64,000 bases of DNA from Amycolatopsis rifamycinica (GTDB lineage Bacteria; Actinomycetota; Actinomycetes; Mycobacteriales; Pseudonocardiaceae). The notes beneath the pieces are model-generated. The model saw only the letters and a program-made list of their open reading frames with translations, was not told where the DNA came from and did not search any database. Positions 1 to 8,448 of the stretch are shown here, piece by piece; position 1 is the first letter of the stretch; the number at the start of each line of letters is the position of its first letter. The stretch spans positions 62,001 through 126,000 of the forward strand of contig NZ_JMQI01000074.1 in NCBI RefSeq assembly GCF_000695625.1, given 5' to 3'. Made by a program: the position numbers and the translations under genes.

Positions 1-1
1 C

Positions 2-1369
2 TGGCGCACCTTCGTCTACAACGCCGACGTGGACGCGGACCGGCTGAAGCGCGCCTACCTGGAGTTCGGTCCCATCGACGACGAGCCCCAGCCCGACGGC
101 ACGATCGGCCGGTTCGCCGGCAACGTGTTCCTGCAGACCAAGAACGGCCCGCTCGACTACCAGGCGCGGGAACCCGCCAACCCGCTGTTCGGCCGGATGG
201 AACACACCAACCAGGCCATCGAACTGCAGGTCACCCAGGAGTACACCGGGCAGAACACGATGCTGTGCTACCTCGGCCCGCTCTGGGAAGAGGTGCTGAA
301 ATCCGACACGTACGCCACCGGCGCGGACGGCCGGCTGCTGGCCAAGCGGCTGGTGGGGCACGTGGTCGACGGCACGGCCCAAGGCCACCCGGACAGCGCC
401 ATCGTCGGCGTGGCCAACTTCGGCAACGCCGGCAACCTGACCGGGCACCACTTCGCGCAGGCGAACCTGTACGCCTTCGGCCGGCTGGCGTGGGACTGGA
501 CCCTGGACGCGCGCGGCATCGCCGAGGACTGGGTCCGGCTGACCTGGAGCAACCGCGACTTCGCCGTCCGGACGATCGTGGCGATGATGATGGGCTCGCG
601 GGAAGCGCTGGTGAGCTACCAGACCCCGCTCGGCGTCGCGCACCAGTTCCGGTCCAGCGACCACTACGGCCCCAACCCCGCCGAGCGGCTGGCACGGGAC
701 GACTGGAGCCCGGTGTACTACAACAAGGCCGACAGCGCCGGGCTGGGCTACGACCGCTCCCCCACCGGCAGCGGCTTCACCGCGCAGTACTTCCCGGTGC
801 TCGCGGCCCGGTACGGCGACATCGAGACCGTGCCCGAGAACCTGCTGATGTGGTTCCACCACGTGCCATGGGACCGGAAGCTGCGCAGCGGGCGGATCTT
901 CTGGGACGAACTGGTGTACCGCTACCAGACGGGCGTCCACTACGTCTCGTGGATGCGCCGGGCCTGGGACGCGCTCGAACCCCACGTCGACGCCCGCCGC
1001 TTCGCCGAGGTCAAGGCCAAGCTGGCGGCGCACGAGGCCGACGCGGGCGCCTGGCGCGACACCTGCGTGCGCTATTGGCAGGAGTTCAACGGCCGGGCCG
1101 TGCCCACGAACGGTCCCCTGGCCATCGCCATCGTGGTCGGCGGCCGGACTATCGGCGGCTTCGACGCCGGCGCGCCGTCGTTCACCGTCCCGGTGGCGGC
1201 CGGTGCTTCGCCGAAGATCACGAAGGTCGTTCCCGCCGATCCCGCCGCCCGGTGCGAAGTCCTCTCGCAGGCTCGCGGCGTTCCGGGCCAGGCCGTGGTG
1301 CGGGTCACCTCGCACAGCTTTTTCGGCCCGATCCTCAAGGATTACGTCTTCGAGCTGGTACCCGGCTGA
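2..1369 (+). CDS. Alpha-glucuronidase, GH67 family (5' end outside window)
   Basis: The reading frame is open from the first base, so only the C-terminal ~455 residues are present; full GH67 enzymes are usually about 650-850 residues. The enzyme removes 4-O-methyl-glucuronic acid from xylo-oligosaccharides. The stretch NGPLDYQ followed about 30 residues later by ELQVTQEYTGQ matches the block carrying the two catalytic acidic residues of GH67 (Asp, then Glu). Further on, SDHYGPNP, YYNKAD and MWFHHVPWD are typical of the family. It fits the other hemicellulose and cellulose functions in the window. No signal peptide can be judged because the start is missing. The gene stops at TGA 1367-1369 and no strong terminator follows. 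Confidence 0.88.
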   Translation, partial: WRTFVYNADVDADRLKRAYLEFGPIDDEPQPDGTIGRFAGNVFLQTKNGPLDYQAREPANPLFGRMEHTNQAIELQVTQEYTGQNTMLCYLGPLWEEVLKSDTYATGADGRLLAKRLVGHVVDGTAQGHPDSAIVGVANFGNAGNLTGHHFAQANLYAFGRLAWDWTLDARGIAEDWVRLTWSNRDFAVRTIVAMMMGSREALVSYQTPLGVAHQFRSSDHYGPNPAERLARDDWSPVYYNKADSAGLGYDRSPTGSGFTAQYFPVLAARYGDIETVPENLLMWFHHVPWDRKLRSGRIFWDELVYRYQTGVHYVSWMRRAWDALEPHVDARRFAEVKAKLAAHEADAGAWRDTCVRYWQEFNGRAVPTNGPLAIAIVVGGRTIGGFDAGAPSFTVPVAAGASPKITKVVPADPAARCEVLSQARGVPGQAVVRVTSHSFFGPILKDYVFELVPG

Positions 1370-1400
1370 GTTTCGGGGAACCTCCGGGCAACCGCGTCCG

Positions 1401-1438
1401 TTGTCGTGTCCTACGGCACCGTAGGTTACGGTCGCGTA
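1401..1438 (+). promoter_or_regulatory. Promoter with overlapping inverted repeats upstream of the desaturase
   Basis: CCTACGG-ca-CCGTAGG is a 7+2+7 dyad at 1410-1425. It is followed directly by a second shorter dyad, TACG-gtcg-CGTA (1427-1438), and another TACGG at 1441. A possible -35 TTGTCG (1401-1406) lies 17 bp before GGTTAC (1424-1429), so the dyads would cover the promoter. Paired sites of this kind are typical TetR-type operators. No TetR gene is adjacent. Confidence 0.45.
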
Positions 1439-1458
1439 GGTACGGAAGGACGTTGCCC

Positions 1459-2400
1459 ATGCCGGTCCCCGAAACCACCCGCCTGCTGCACGAACTGGAA
1501 GGCACGGTCGAAGAGAACCTCAACCGCCACCTCGCCGCCGCCCAGGAGTGGATGCCGCACGAATACGTGCCCTGGAGCCAGGGACGCGACTTCGCGGAAC
1601 TGGGCGGGGAGGCGTGGGACCCGGAGCAGTCGAAGGTGAGCCCGATCGCGCGGACCGCCCTCGAAGTCAACCTGCTCACCGAGGACAACCTGCCCAGCTA
1701 CCACCGCGAGATCGAGCGGGCGTTCGGCCGCGACGGCGCGTGGGGCACGTGGGTGCACCGGTGGACGGCCGAAGAGGGCCGCCACGGCATCTGCATCCGC
1801 GACTACCTGCTGGTCACCCGCGCCGTCGACCCCGTCGAGCTCGAGCGGATGCGGATGGAGACCATGCAGGCCGGCTACGACACCGGCGACAAGCCGCTGC
1901 TCAACGTCTGCGCGTACGTCTCGTTCCAGGAGCTGGCCACCCGGCTCTCGCACCGCAACACCGGCCGCTACACCCAGGATCCCTTGGCGGAGAAGCTGCT
2001 GGCCCGGGTGTCCACGGACGAGAACCTGCACATGGTCTTCTACCGCAACCTCGTCAAGGCGTCGCTGGAGATCTCGCCCGACGCGATGATGCGCGCGATC
2101 ACCGACGAGGTGCTGAACTTCGCCATGCCGGGCGCGGTGATCCCGAGCTTCCAGCGCAAGGCGGCGCTGATGGCCAAGGCCGGCATCTACGACCTGCGCA
2201 TCCACCACGACGACGTCGTCCAGCCGCTGCTGCGGTACTGGAAGGTCTTCGACCTCACCGGCCTCGGCCCGGTCGGCGAGGCGGCCCGCGAGGAGCTGGC
2301 CACCTTCCTCAAGGGGCTCGACACGCAGGCGTCCCGATTCGAGGAACGCCGGGACGCCACGGCCGCGCGCCGGGCGGCGCGCGGCATAGTGGACCTCTGA
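1459..2400 (+). CDS. Acyl-ACP desaturase (ferritin-like di-iron)
   Basis: This is a soluble fatty acyl-ACP desaturase of 313 residues, the usual length for the mycobacterial DesA and plant stearoyl-ACP desaturase family. It introduces a cis double bond into acyl-ACP using ferredoxin electrons and O2. The di-iron ligands are visible as an early Glu in TEDNLPSYH, the EEGRH motif near residue 108 and the DENLH motif near residue 191. ATG 1459 is chosen because it follows GGAAGGA by a normal distance and gives the conserved N-terminus. The upstream dyads suggest regulation by a TetR-type repressor. The following IclR gene is 22 bp away but probably belongs functionally with the vanillate genes. 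Confidence 0.9.
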   Translation: MPVPETTRLLHELEGTVEENLNRHLAAAQEWMPHEYVPWSQGRDFAELGGEAWDPEQSKVSPIARTALEVNLLTEDNLPSYHREIERAFGRDGAWGTWVHRWTAEEGRHGICIRDYLLVTRAVDPVELERMRMETMQAGYDTGDKPLLNVCAYVSFQELATRLSHRNTGRYTQDPLAEKLLARVSTDENLHMVFYRNLVKASLEISPDAMMRAITDEVLNFAMPGAVIPSFQRKAALMAKAGIYDLRIHHDDVVQPLLRYWKVFDLTGLGPVGEAAREELATFLKGLDTQASRFEERRDATAARRAARGIVDL

Positions 2401-2422
2401 GCCGTCCCCGCCGGAGGTCGCC

Positions 2423-3187
2423 GTGCCGCACCGAGGTCGCGTGCCCGGCGCCACCGGGCCGGTGCTGGGCCGCGCGCTGCGGGTGCTCGAGGCGTTCTCG
2501 CCGGACCGGCCGGCGCTGCGGCTGAGCGAGGTGGCCCGCCGGACCGGGCTGCCGGCCGCGACCGCGCACCGGCTGCTGCGCGAGTTCTGCGCGTGGGGCG
2601 CCCTGGAGCGCGACGAGGACGGCGTCTACCGCGTCGGGCTGCGGCTGTGGGAGCTGGGCTCGCTCGCTCCGCGGGGCCTCGGCCTGCGGGAACTCGCCCT
2701 GCCGTTCCTGGAGGACCTCTCGCAGATCACCCGCGAGAACGTCCAGCTCGCCGTCCGCGAGGGCACCGAGGTGGTGTACATCGAGCGGATCGCCGGCACC
2801 GGGGCGGTGCCGGTCCTGACCCGCGTCGGCGGCCGGTTCGCCCTGACCGCGACGGGTGTCGGACTCGTCCTGCTCGCCCACGCTCCCGCCGAGGTGCAGG
2901 AGGAGGTGCTCGGCGGCCCGATCGAGCGGTACACCGCCGAAACGGTGACCGACCCGGATCGGCTGCGGCACATGCTGGCCGACGTGCGCACGCACGGGTT
3001 CTCCATCAGCGAGCGGCAGGTGACGCTCGACGCGCTCTCGGTCGGCGCGCCGATCCACGACGCGCACGGCCGGGTCGCCGCCGCCGTGTCGCTCGTGGTG
3101 CGGTACGGCAGCGTCGCACCGCACGCCCTCGCTCCCCTGGTGATGACCAGCGCCCGGGCGATCTCCCGCGCGCTTTCCGTCTTATGA
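2423..3187 (+). CDS. IclR-family transcriptional regulator
   Basis: A 254-residue regulator with an N-terminal winged helix (about residues 12-70, including LSEVARRTGLPAATAHRLL) and a C-terminal IclR effector-binding domain (about 85-250). IclR proteins usually sense aromatic or other carboxylic acids and act on neighbouring catabolic genes. GTG 2423 follows GGAGG at 2413. It sits 69 bp upstream of the vanA-like gene on the same strand, so the vanillate demethylase unit is its likely target. Classical van regulators are GntR or PadR types, so IclR control here is an inference from position. Confidence 0.88.
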   Translation: MPHRGRVPGATGPVLGRALRVLEAFSPDRPALRLSEVARRTGLPAATAHRLLREFCAWGALERDEDGVYRVGLRLWELGSLAPRGLGLRELALPFLEDLSQITRENVQLAVREGTEVVYIERIAGTGAVPVLTRVGGRFALTATGVGLVLLAHAPAEVQEEVLGGPIERYTAETVTDPDRLRHMLADVRTHGFSISERQVTLDALSVGAPIHDAHGRVAAAVSLVVRYGSVAPHALAPLVMTSARAISRALSVL

Positions 3188-3256
3188 AATAGCCCTTCGT
3201 GGTGTCCGGGCCGGTCCCGCAGGCTGTGACCCGGCCCACCACGAAAGGACGACCCG

Positions 3257-4288
3257 ATGAGCGCCATCCCCCGCGACCAGTGGTACGTCGCCGCCTACGG
3301 CTCCGAGATCGGCCGGGAGCTGTTCAGCCGCACCATCTGCGGCGAGCCCATCCTGTTCTGGCGGACCCGCGACGGCAGCCTCACCGCGATGGCCGACCGG
3401 TGCGTGCACCGGCGGTTCCCGTTGTCGCAGGCGCCTTCGCGGCTGGTCGACGACCAGGTCGTCTGCGGCTACCACGGGTTCACCTACGGCGTGGACGGCA
3501 AGTGCGTGGCCGTGCCCGGGCAGACGCGGGTGCCCCGGACCGCGCGGCTGACGCGCTACCCGCTGGTGGAGCAGGACTCCTTCGTCTGGGTGTTCATCGG
3601 CGACCCGGCGAAGGCCGACGCGGCCGCGATCCCGCGGGCGCCCTGGCTCGACTCGCCGGACTACACCACGGTCCGCGGGAGGGAACCGCTCAAGGCGCGC
3701 TACTCGCTGCTGGTGGACAACCTGCTGGACCTGTCCCACGAGACCTACCTGCACGGCGGCTACATCGGCACCCCGGAGGTCGCCGAAACGCCGATCACCA
3801 CCGAGGTCGACGAGGAGGCCGGCATCGTCTACGTCTCGCGGCACATGGCCGACGCGGCGTGCCCGCCCTTCTACGCCAAGTCGACCGGTCTCGAGGGCCG
3901 GATCACCCGCTGGCAGGACATCGAGTACACGCCGCCGTGCCTGTACAAGCTGCACAGCCGCATCGCGCCGGTCGGGTCCGCGCCGAACCCGGACGGCAGC
4001 GACCCGGACGCCTTCCACGTCGAGGTCGTCTACGCGATCACGCCCGAGACCGAGCACTCGACGCACGACTTCTGGGCGGTGGCGCGGGACTTCGCGCTCG
4101 ACGACGAAGGCGTTTCGGCGTTCCTGGCGGAGAACAACCGCACGGTGGTGCTGCAGGACGTCGAAGCCCTCGACGTGCTCGAGCGGGTGATCGCCACCGA
4201 ACCGGACGGGTACCAGGAGCTGTCGATCAACATCGACACCGGCGGCCTCGCGGCCCGCCGGATGCTGCAGCGGCTGGCCACCCCGTGA
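3257..4288 (+). CDS. vanA: Vanillate O-demethylase oxygenase subunit (Rieske oxygenase)
   Basis: The 343-residue protein is a Rieske non-haem iron oxygenase, VanA type, which demethylates vanillate or related lignin-derived methoxy-aromatics to protocatechuate and formaldehyde. The Rieske cluster ligands are C49-x-H51 and C70-x2-H73. The mononuclear iron site is the D-x-x-D-x-x-H-x4-H block DNLLDLSHETYLH near residues 154-167. Length fits VanA. The ATG follows GAAAGGACG. The matching reductase is two genes downstream in a tightly overlapping operon. The substrate could be another methoxy- or chloro-aromatic, since VanA relatives are broad. Confidence 0.88.
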   Translation: MSAIPRDQWYVAAYGSEIGRELFSRTICGEPILFWRTRDGSLTAMADRCVHRRFPLSQAPSRLVDDQVVCGYHGFTYGVDGKCVAVPGQTRVPRTARLTRYPLVEQDSFVWVFIGDPAKADAAAIPRAPWLDSPDYTTVRGREPLKARYSLLVDNLLDLSHETYLHGGYIGTPEVAETPITTEVDEEAGIVYVSRHMADAACPPFYAKSTGLEGRITRWQDIEYTPPCLYKLHSRIAPVGSAPNPDGSDPDAFHVEVVYAITPETEHSTHDFWAVARDFALDDEGVSAFLAENNRTVVLQDVEALDVLERVIATEPDGYQELSINIDTGGLAARRMLQRLATP

Positions 4289-4443
4289 ACCGGCCGATGC
4301 TGACCGGCGACCGCGTCCACCGGATCCACTGGGTGCTCGGCACCGACCGGCTCCGCGCGGTCTGCCACTGCAGCGCCGAGCGCGAGTTCGACGACCCCGT
4401 GCGGCTGTGGGACTGGCTGCTCGCCCACCCCGAAGGACACTGA
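4285..4443 (+). CDS. Small conserved-looking protein between vanA and vanB
   Basis: A 52-residue ORF. Its GTG start overlaps the vanA stop (GTGA, 4285-4288) and its TGA overlaps the vanB start (TGATG, 4441-4445). Codon third positions are almost all G or C. The product begins NRPMLTGDRVHRIHWVLG, carries a CHC triplet (CHCSAE), and ends in a Trp-rich segment (RLWDWLLAHPEGH). Trp, His and Cys spacing suggests a small metal-binding or accessory protein for the oxygenase/reductase pair. I do not recognise a named family. The double overlap makes co-translation with vanA and vanB very likely. Confidence 0.72.
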   Translation: MNRPMLTGDRVHRIHWVLGTDRLRAVCHCSAEREFDDPVRLWDWLLAHPEGH

Positions 4444-5363
4444 TGACCCTCGAACTGCTGGTGGCCCGCAAGGAAAAGGCGGCCGACGGCGTCGTGACGC
4501 TCACCCTCCGCGCCCCCGGCGGCGAGCCGCTGCCGCCGTGGGAGCCGGGAGCGCACATCGACCTCCGGCTGCCGGACGACGTCGTGCGGCAGTACTCGCT
4601 GTGCGGCGACCCCTCGGAGGCGGCGGCGTACCGGGTGGCGGTGCTGCGGGAGCCCGGCGGCCGCGGCGGCTCGGCGTACGTCCACGACAAGCTGAGCCCC
4701 GGCGACCGTCTCGTCGTGGACGGCCCGCGCAACCACTTCGCGCTGGTGGACGCCGAGAGCTATCTGTTCATCGCGGGCGGCATCGGCATCACGCCGATCC
4801 TGCCGATGCTCGACCGGGTCGCGGCGACCGGCCGCGAATGGCGCCTGGTGTACGGCGGCCGCACGCGCGCGTCGATGGCGTTCACCGACGACCTGGCCCG
4901 ACACGGCGACCGCGTGACGTTCCGCCCCCAGGACGAACACGGCCTGCTCGACCTGCCGGCGCTCCTGGCCGGCGCACACCCGGGGACGGCGGTGTACTGC
5001 TGCGGCCCGGAACCGCTGCTGGCCGCGGTCGAGGCGCTCGGCCCGGAGGACCTGCACGTCGAGCGCTTCAGCCCGCTCCCGGACGAGGGTCCGCGCACGG
5101 CGTTCGAGGTGGAGCTCGCCGGTTCGGGCCGGGTGCTGCCGGTGCCCGCGGACCGGTCGATCCTGGAGGTGGTCGAGGACGCGGGGATCCCGGTGCTGTC
5201 GTCGTGCCGGGAGGGCACGTGCGGGACTTGCGAGACGGGAGTGCTCGGCGGTGAGCCGGACCACCGCGACGCGGTGCTGACCGCGGACGAGCGGGCGGAG
5301 AACGAGGTCATGATGCTCTGCGTGTCGCGCTCCTGCTCCCCGCGGCTGGTGCTCGACCTCTGA
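4443..5363 (+). CDS. vanB: Vanillate O-demethylase reductase subunit (ferredoxin-type)
   Basis: A 306-residue phthalate-dioxygenase-reductase type protein that passes electrons from NAD(P)H via flavin and a 2Fe-2S cluster to the Rieske oxygenase. The N-terminal FMN-binding barrel (about 1-100) contains RQYSLCGDP. The NAD-binding domain (about 105-215) contains FIAGGIGITPILPM. The C-terminal plant-type ferredoxin domain has SCREGTCGTCETG plus a fourth Cys in MLCVSRS. ATG 4443 shares bases with the stop of the preceding small ORF. Together with vanA it forms the complete two-component oxygenase. Confidence 0.9.
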   Translation: MTLELLVARKEKAADGVVTLTLRAPGGEPLPPWEPGAHIDLRLPDDVVRQYSLCGDPSEAAAYRVAVLREPGGRGGSAYVHDKLSPGDRLVVDGPRNHFALVDAESYLFIAGGIGITPILPMLDRVAATGREWRLVYGGRTRASMAFTDDLARHGDRVTFRPQDEHGLLDLPALLAGAHPGTAVYCCGPEPLLAAVEALGPEDLHVERFSPLPDEGPRTAFEVELAGSGRVLPVPADRSILEVVEDAGIPVLSSCREGTCGTCETGVLGGEPDHRDAVLTADERAENEVMMLCVSRSCSPRLVLDL

Positions 5364-5405
5364 CGCAGCGTCACTGCACGGCGAGCCGGGCCGATCTGTA
5401 GTGAT

Positions 5406-6872
5406 ATGGGACGGGTGAACAGCTTTCACTCCTTCTTGGACAAGGTGGACGAGCGGCTGGGCGACGGACTGGAGGGCCTCCTGTGTGCCCACCACCGGCG
5501 GCGGCTGCACCGGCTCGGCTGGGGTGCCGTGCTCGAACCGGACGGTGCGGACGACCCGCTCGGCGGGCGGGCTCCCGTCCGGGAGGGCAACCGCGTCGAG
5601 GTGCTGATCGACGGGGAGGAGTCGCTGCCCGCCGTCGCCGAGGCCATCCGGCGGGCGAAGTCGCACGTGCACATCGCGAACTGGCACGCCAGCGCGGACT
5701 TCCGGCTGACGCGGGAGCCCGGCTCGCCCACCCTGCGCGAGCTGCTGGCCGAGGTCGCCGGGCGCGGCGTCGAGGTTCGCGTCCTGCTGTGGGCCGGGCC
5801 GCCCTTTCCCGCGTTCCAGCCGTCGCGGAAGCTGGCGCGGTCCGAACGGCGGAAGTTCACCGAGGGCACGGACGTGCGCTGCGTGCTGGACTCCCGCGAG
5901 CGGACCATGCACTGCCACCACGAGAAGCTGGTGATCGTCGACGACGCGGTCGCGTTCGTCGGCGGGGTCGACCTGACCGCGCTGGAAGGCGACCGGCACG
6001 ACAGCCCGGACCACCCGCCGCGGCCGATCGGGTGGCACGACCTGATGGCGCGGCTCGACGGCCCGGTCGTCGCCGACGTCGCCGACCACTTCCGGCGGCG
6101 GTGGGTCGAGGTGGCCGGCGAGGACCTGCCGCAGCCGGCGGTGCCGTCGCCGGTGGGCGGCAGCCGCGTCCAGCTGCTGCGCACCGTGCCGAACGACACC
6201 TACGGCTTCCTGCCGAAAGGCGAGTTCACCGTCCTCGACGGCTACCTGCGCGCCCTGCGCTCGGCGCAGCGGCTGATCTACCTGGAGAACCAGTTCCTGT
6301 GGTCGCCGGAGATCGCCGAAGTGCTGCTCGACAAGCTCCGCCACCCACCGGCCGACGAGTTCCGCGTGGTCCTGCTGCTGCCGCGCAAGCCGAGCAACGG
6401 CTCCGACACCACCCGCGGCCAGCTGGGCAGGCTGCTCGACGCCGACGACGGCCACCACCGCTTGCTGGCCACCACGATCAGCGCCCACGACGGCGACTCG
6501 GCGGCCCCGGTGTACGTCCACGCGAAGCTCGGCATCGTCGACGACTCGTGGCTGACGGTGGGCTCGGCGAACCTGAACGAGCACTCGCTGTTCAACGACA
6601 CCGAGGTCAACATCGCCACCGACGACCCGGAGGTGGTCCGCGCGACCCGGCTGCGGCTGTGGGCCGAGCACCTCGGGCGTCCGGTGGCGGAGCTGGCGGA
6701 CCGGGAGCCGGCCGACATCGTGGACACCCTGTGGCGGCCGCTGGCCGCGGAGCAGGCCGAGCGGGAACGCCGCGGTGAGCAGCGGACCCACCGGCTGGTC
6801 ATGCTGCCGGGCGTTTCCCGCCGCGTGGCCCGGTTGCAGGGACCGTTGCGAGGCCTGCTCGTCGACGGCTGA
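5406..6872 (+). CDS. Phospholipase D-like protein (cardiolipin-synthase-like)
   Basis: A 488-residue PLD-superfamily protein with the two expected HxKx4D motifs: HHEKLVIVDD near residue 171 and VHAKLGIVDD near residue 372. The second is followed by GSANLNEHS, as in phospholipases D and bacterial cardiolipin synthases. It lacks the N-terminal transmembrane helices of classical Cls, so it is probably a cytosolic or peripheral phosphatidyltransferase or phospholipase. The ATG is 42 bp after vanB, but a functional link with vanillate metabolism is not evident. It converges on the aldehyde dehydrogenase gene with one base between the stops, and no terminator hairpin is visible there. Confidence 0.85.
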   Translation: MGRVNSFHSFLDKVDERLGDGLEGLLCAHHRRRLHRLGWGAVLEPDGADDPLGGRAPVREGNRVEVLIDGEESLPAVAEAIRRAKSHVHIANWHASADFRLTREPGSPTLRELLAEVAGRGVEVRVLLWAGPPFPAFQPSRKLARSERRKFTEGTDVRCVLDSRERTMHCHHEKLVIVDDAVAFVGGVDLTALEGDRHDSPDHPPRPIGWHDLMARLDGPVVADVADHFRRRWVEVAGEDLPQPAVPSPVGGSRVQLLRTVPNDTYGFLPKGEFTVLDGYLRALRSAQRLIYLENQFLWSPEIAEVLLDKLRHPPADEFRVVLLLPRKPSNGSDTTRGQLGRLLDADDGHHRLLATTISAHDGDSAAPVYVHAKLGIVDDSWLTVGSANLNEHSLFNDTEVNIATDDPEVVRATRLRLWAEHLGRPVAELADREPADIVDTLWRPLAAEQAERERRGEQRTHRLVMLPGVSRRVARLQGPLRGLLVDG

Positions 6873-6873
6873 G

Positions 6874-8448
6874 CTACCGGATCCGCAGCTTCCGCATCAG
6901 CTTCAGCCCGGAGAGCATGCTTTCGACGTACTTCTCGTACCCCTGCCCCGGCCGCGGCCCCATCACCTGCTTCTTCAGCACGGCCAGGTTCTGCACGTCC
7001 GTGTACTTGAGCAGCCCCTGGTCGCCGTGCCGCGCCCCGACGCCGGAGTTCTTCACCCCGCCGGACGGCGTCCCCTTCGCCGCGTACGCGGTCGCGAGGA
7101 CGTCGTTGACGTTGACGTTGCCGGACTCGATCCGGGCCGCCAGCGCACGGGCCGCGGTGACGTCGGTGCTCCAGACCGAGGCGTTCAGGCCGTAGTCGGT
7201 GTCGTTGGCCAGCGCCACCGCTTCGTCGACCGTGCGGTACCTGTGCAGCGCCACCACCGGGCCGAACGTCTCGGTCACGCCGCACAGCATGTCCGCGGTG
7301 ACGCCTTCGAGGATCGTCGGCTCGAAGAAGGCCGGGCCGAGGTCGGGGCGGGGCCTGCCGCCGCACAGCACCGTGGCGCCCTTGGCCACCGCGTCGTCCA
7401 CATGGGACTTGACGCGGCGCAGGTGGTCGACCGAGACCAGGGAGCCCATGTCCGGGCCGAAGTCGTACGCGGCGCGGACGTCGAGGGCCGAAGCCGCCGC
7501 CACGAAGGCCGTCTTGAACTCCTCGTACCGGGACTCCGGCAGGTAGATCCGCTCGATGTGCATGCAGATCTGGCCCGTGTTGCCGAACGCGCCGAAGACG
7601 GCGCCCCGGACGGCCTCCGCGATGTCGGCGTCCTCCAGCACGATCATCGGGTTCTTGCCGCCGAGCTCGAGGCAGCAGCCGATGAGGTTGCGGCCCGCCC
7701 GCTCGCCGATCACCCGGCCGGTGGCCGTCGAACCGGTGAACATCACGTAGTCGGCGCGGTCGATCAGCGCCGGGCCGACGTCGGGACCCTCCCCGCACAC
7801 CACCTGGAACAGGCCCGGCGGCAGGCCCGCTTCCTCCAGCAGCCGCACGCCGTAGAGCGGCGAGAGCGCCGTCTTGTTGTCGGGCTTGAGCACGACCGCG
7901 TTGCCGGCCATCAGCGCCGGCACGGCGTCGGAAACGCCGGTGGCGAACGGGAAGTTCCACGGCGCGATGATGCCGACGACGCCCTTGGGCAGCCGGACCT
8001 CGGTCGAGTTCGTCAGCAGCGGCACCGGGCCGCCGCGCTTGGTGGGCGCGAGCAAGCGGGCCGCCCGCTTCAGGTAGTGGCTCATCACCATCGGCGGGTC
8101 GCAGGTCTCCTCGATCGCCATCCGCCGGTTCTTGCCGCTCTCGACCTGGATGAGGTCGGCGACGGTCCGCGCGTGCTCGACGAACAGCGCGTGCGCCCGC
8201 TTGAACACCGCCAGCCGGTGCTTGACCGGCGTCGCCGCCCACTTCCGCTGGGCCTCGCGCGCGACGGCGAACGCGCGCTCGATGTCCTCGGTCGTCGACT
8301 GCGGCAGCTCGACGAGCACGTCGCCGGTGTAGACCTCGGTGAGCTTCCAGGTCGCGCCGGACGAACCGGGCACCCGGGCGACCAGCTGCTCCAGGAAGGC
8401 GTCGGTGACGGACGCGGGACGGGTGAGTTCGAGCGGCGTGACGGTCAT
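6874..8448 (-). CDS. Aldehyde dehydrogenase, succinate-semialdehyde type (GabD2-like)
   Basis: A 524-residue NAD(P)-dependent aldehyde dehydrogenase. Recognised motifs are PWNFPF in the cofactor domain, FTGSTATG, the catalytic-base motif ELGGKNP (Glu near residue 260) and the nucleophile in GQICMHIERIY (Cys near residue 294). Overall it resembles actinobacterial succinic-semialdehyde dehydrogenases, but alcohol-derived aldehydes are equally plausible substrates. Its ATG overlaps the stop of the upstream GMC oxidoreductase by 4 bp. The pair could therefore oxidise an alcohol to the aldehyde and then to the acid in one operon. Confidence 0.85.
   Translation of the reverse strand: MTVTPLELTRPASVTDAFLEQLVARVPGSSGATWKLTEVYTGDVLVELPQSTTEDIERAFAVAREAQRKWAATPVKHRLAVFKRAHALFVEHARTVADLIQVESGKNRRMAIEETCDPPMVMSHYLKRAARLLAPTKRGGPVPLLTNSTEVRLPKGVVGIIAPWNFPFATGVSDAVPALMAGNAVVLKPDNKTALSPLYGVRLLEEAGLPPGLFQVVCGEGPDVGPALIDRADYVMFTGSTATGRVIGERAGRNLIGCCLELGGKNPMIVLEDADIAEAVRGAVFGAFGNTGQICMHIERIYLPESRYEEFKTAFVAAASALDVRAAYDFGPDMGSLVSVDHLRRVKSHVDDAVAKGATVLCGGRPRPDLGPAFFEPTILEGVTADMLCGVTETFGPVVALHRYRTVDEAVALANDTDYGLNASVWSTDVTAARALAARIESGNVNVNDVLATAYAAKGTPSGGVKNSGVGARHGDQGLLKYTDVQNLAVLKKQVMGPRPGQGYEKYVESMLSGLKLMRKLRIR

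Noticed and set aside
5361-5373. TGACG-cag-CGTCA dyad after vanB
   Set aside because: The arms are too short to distinguish a terminator or operator from chance in this composition.
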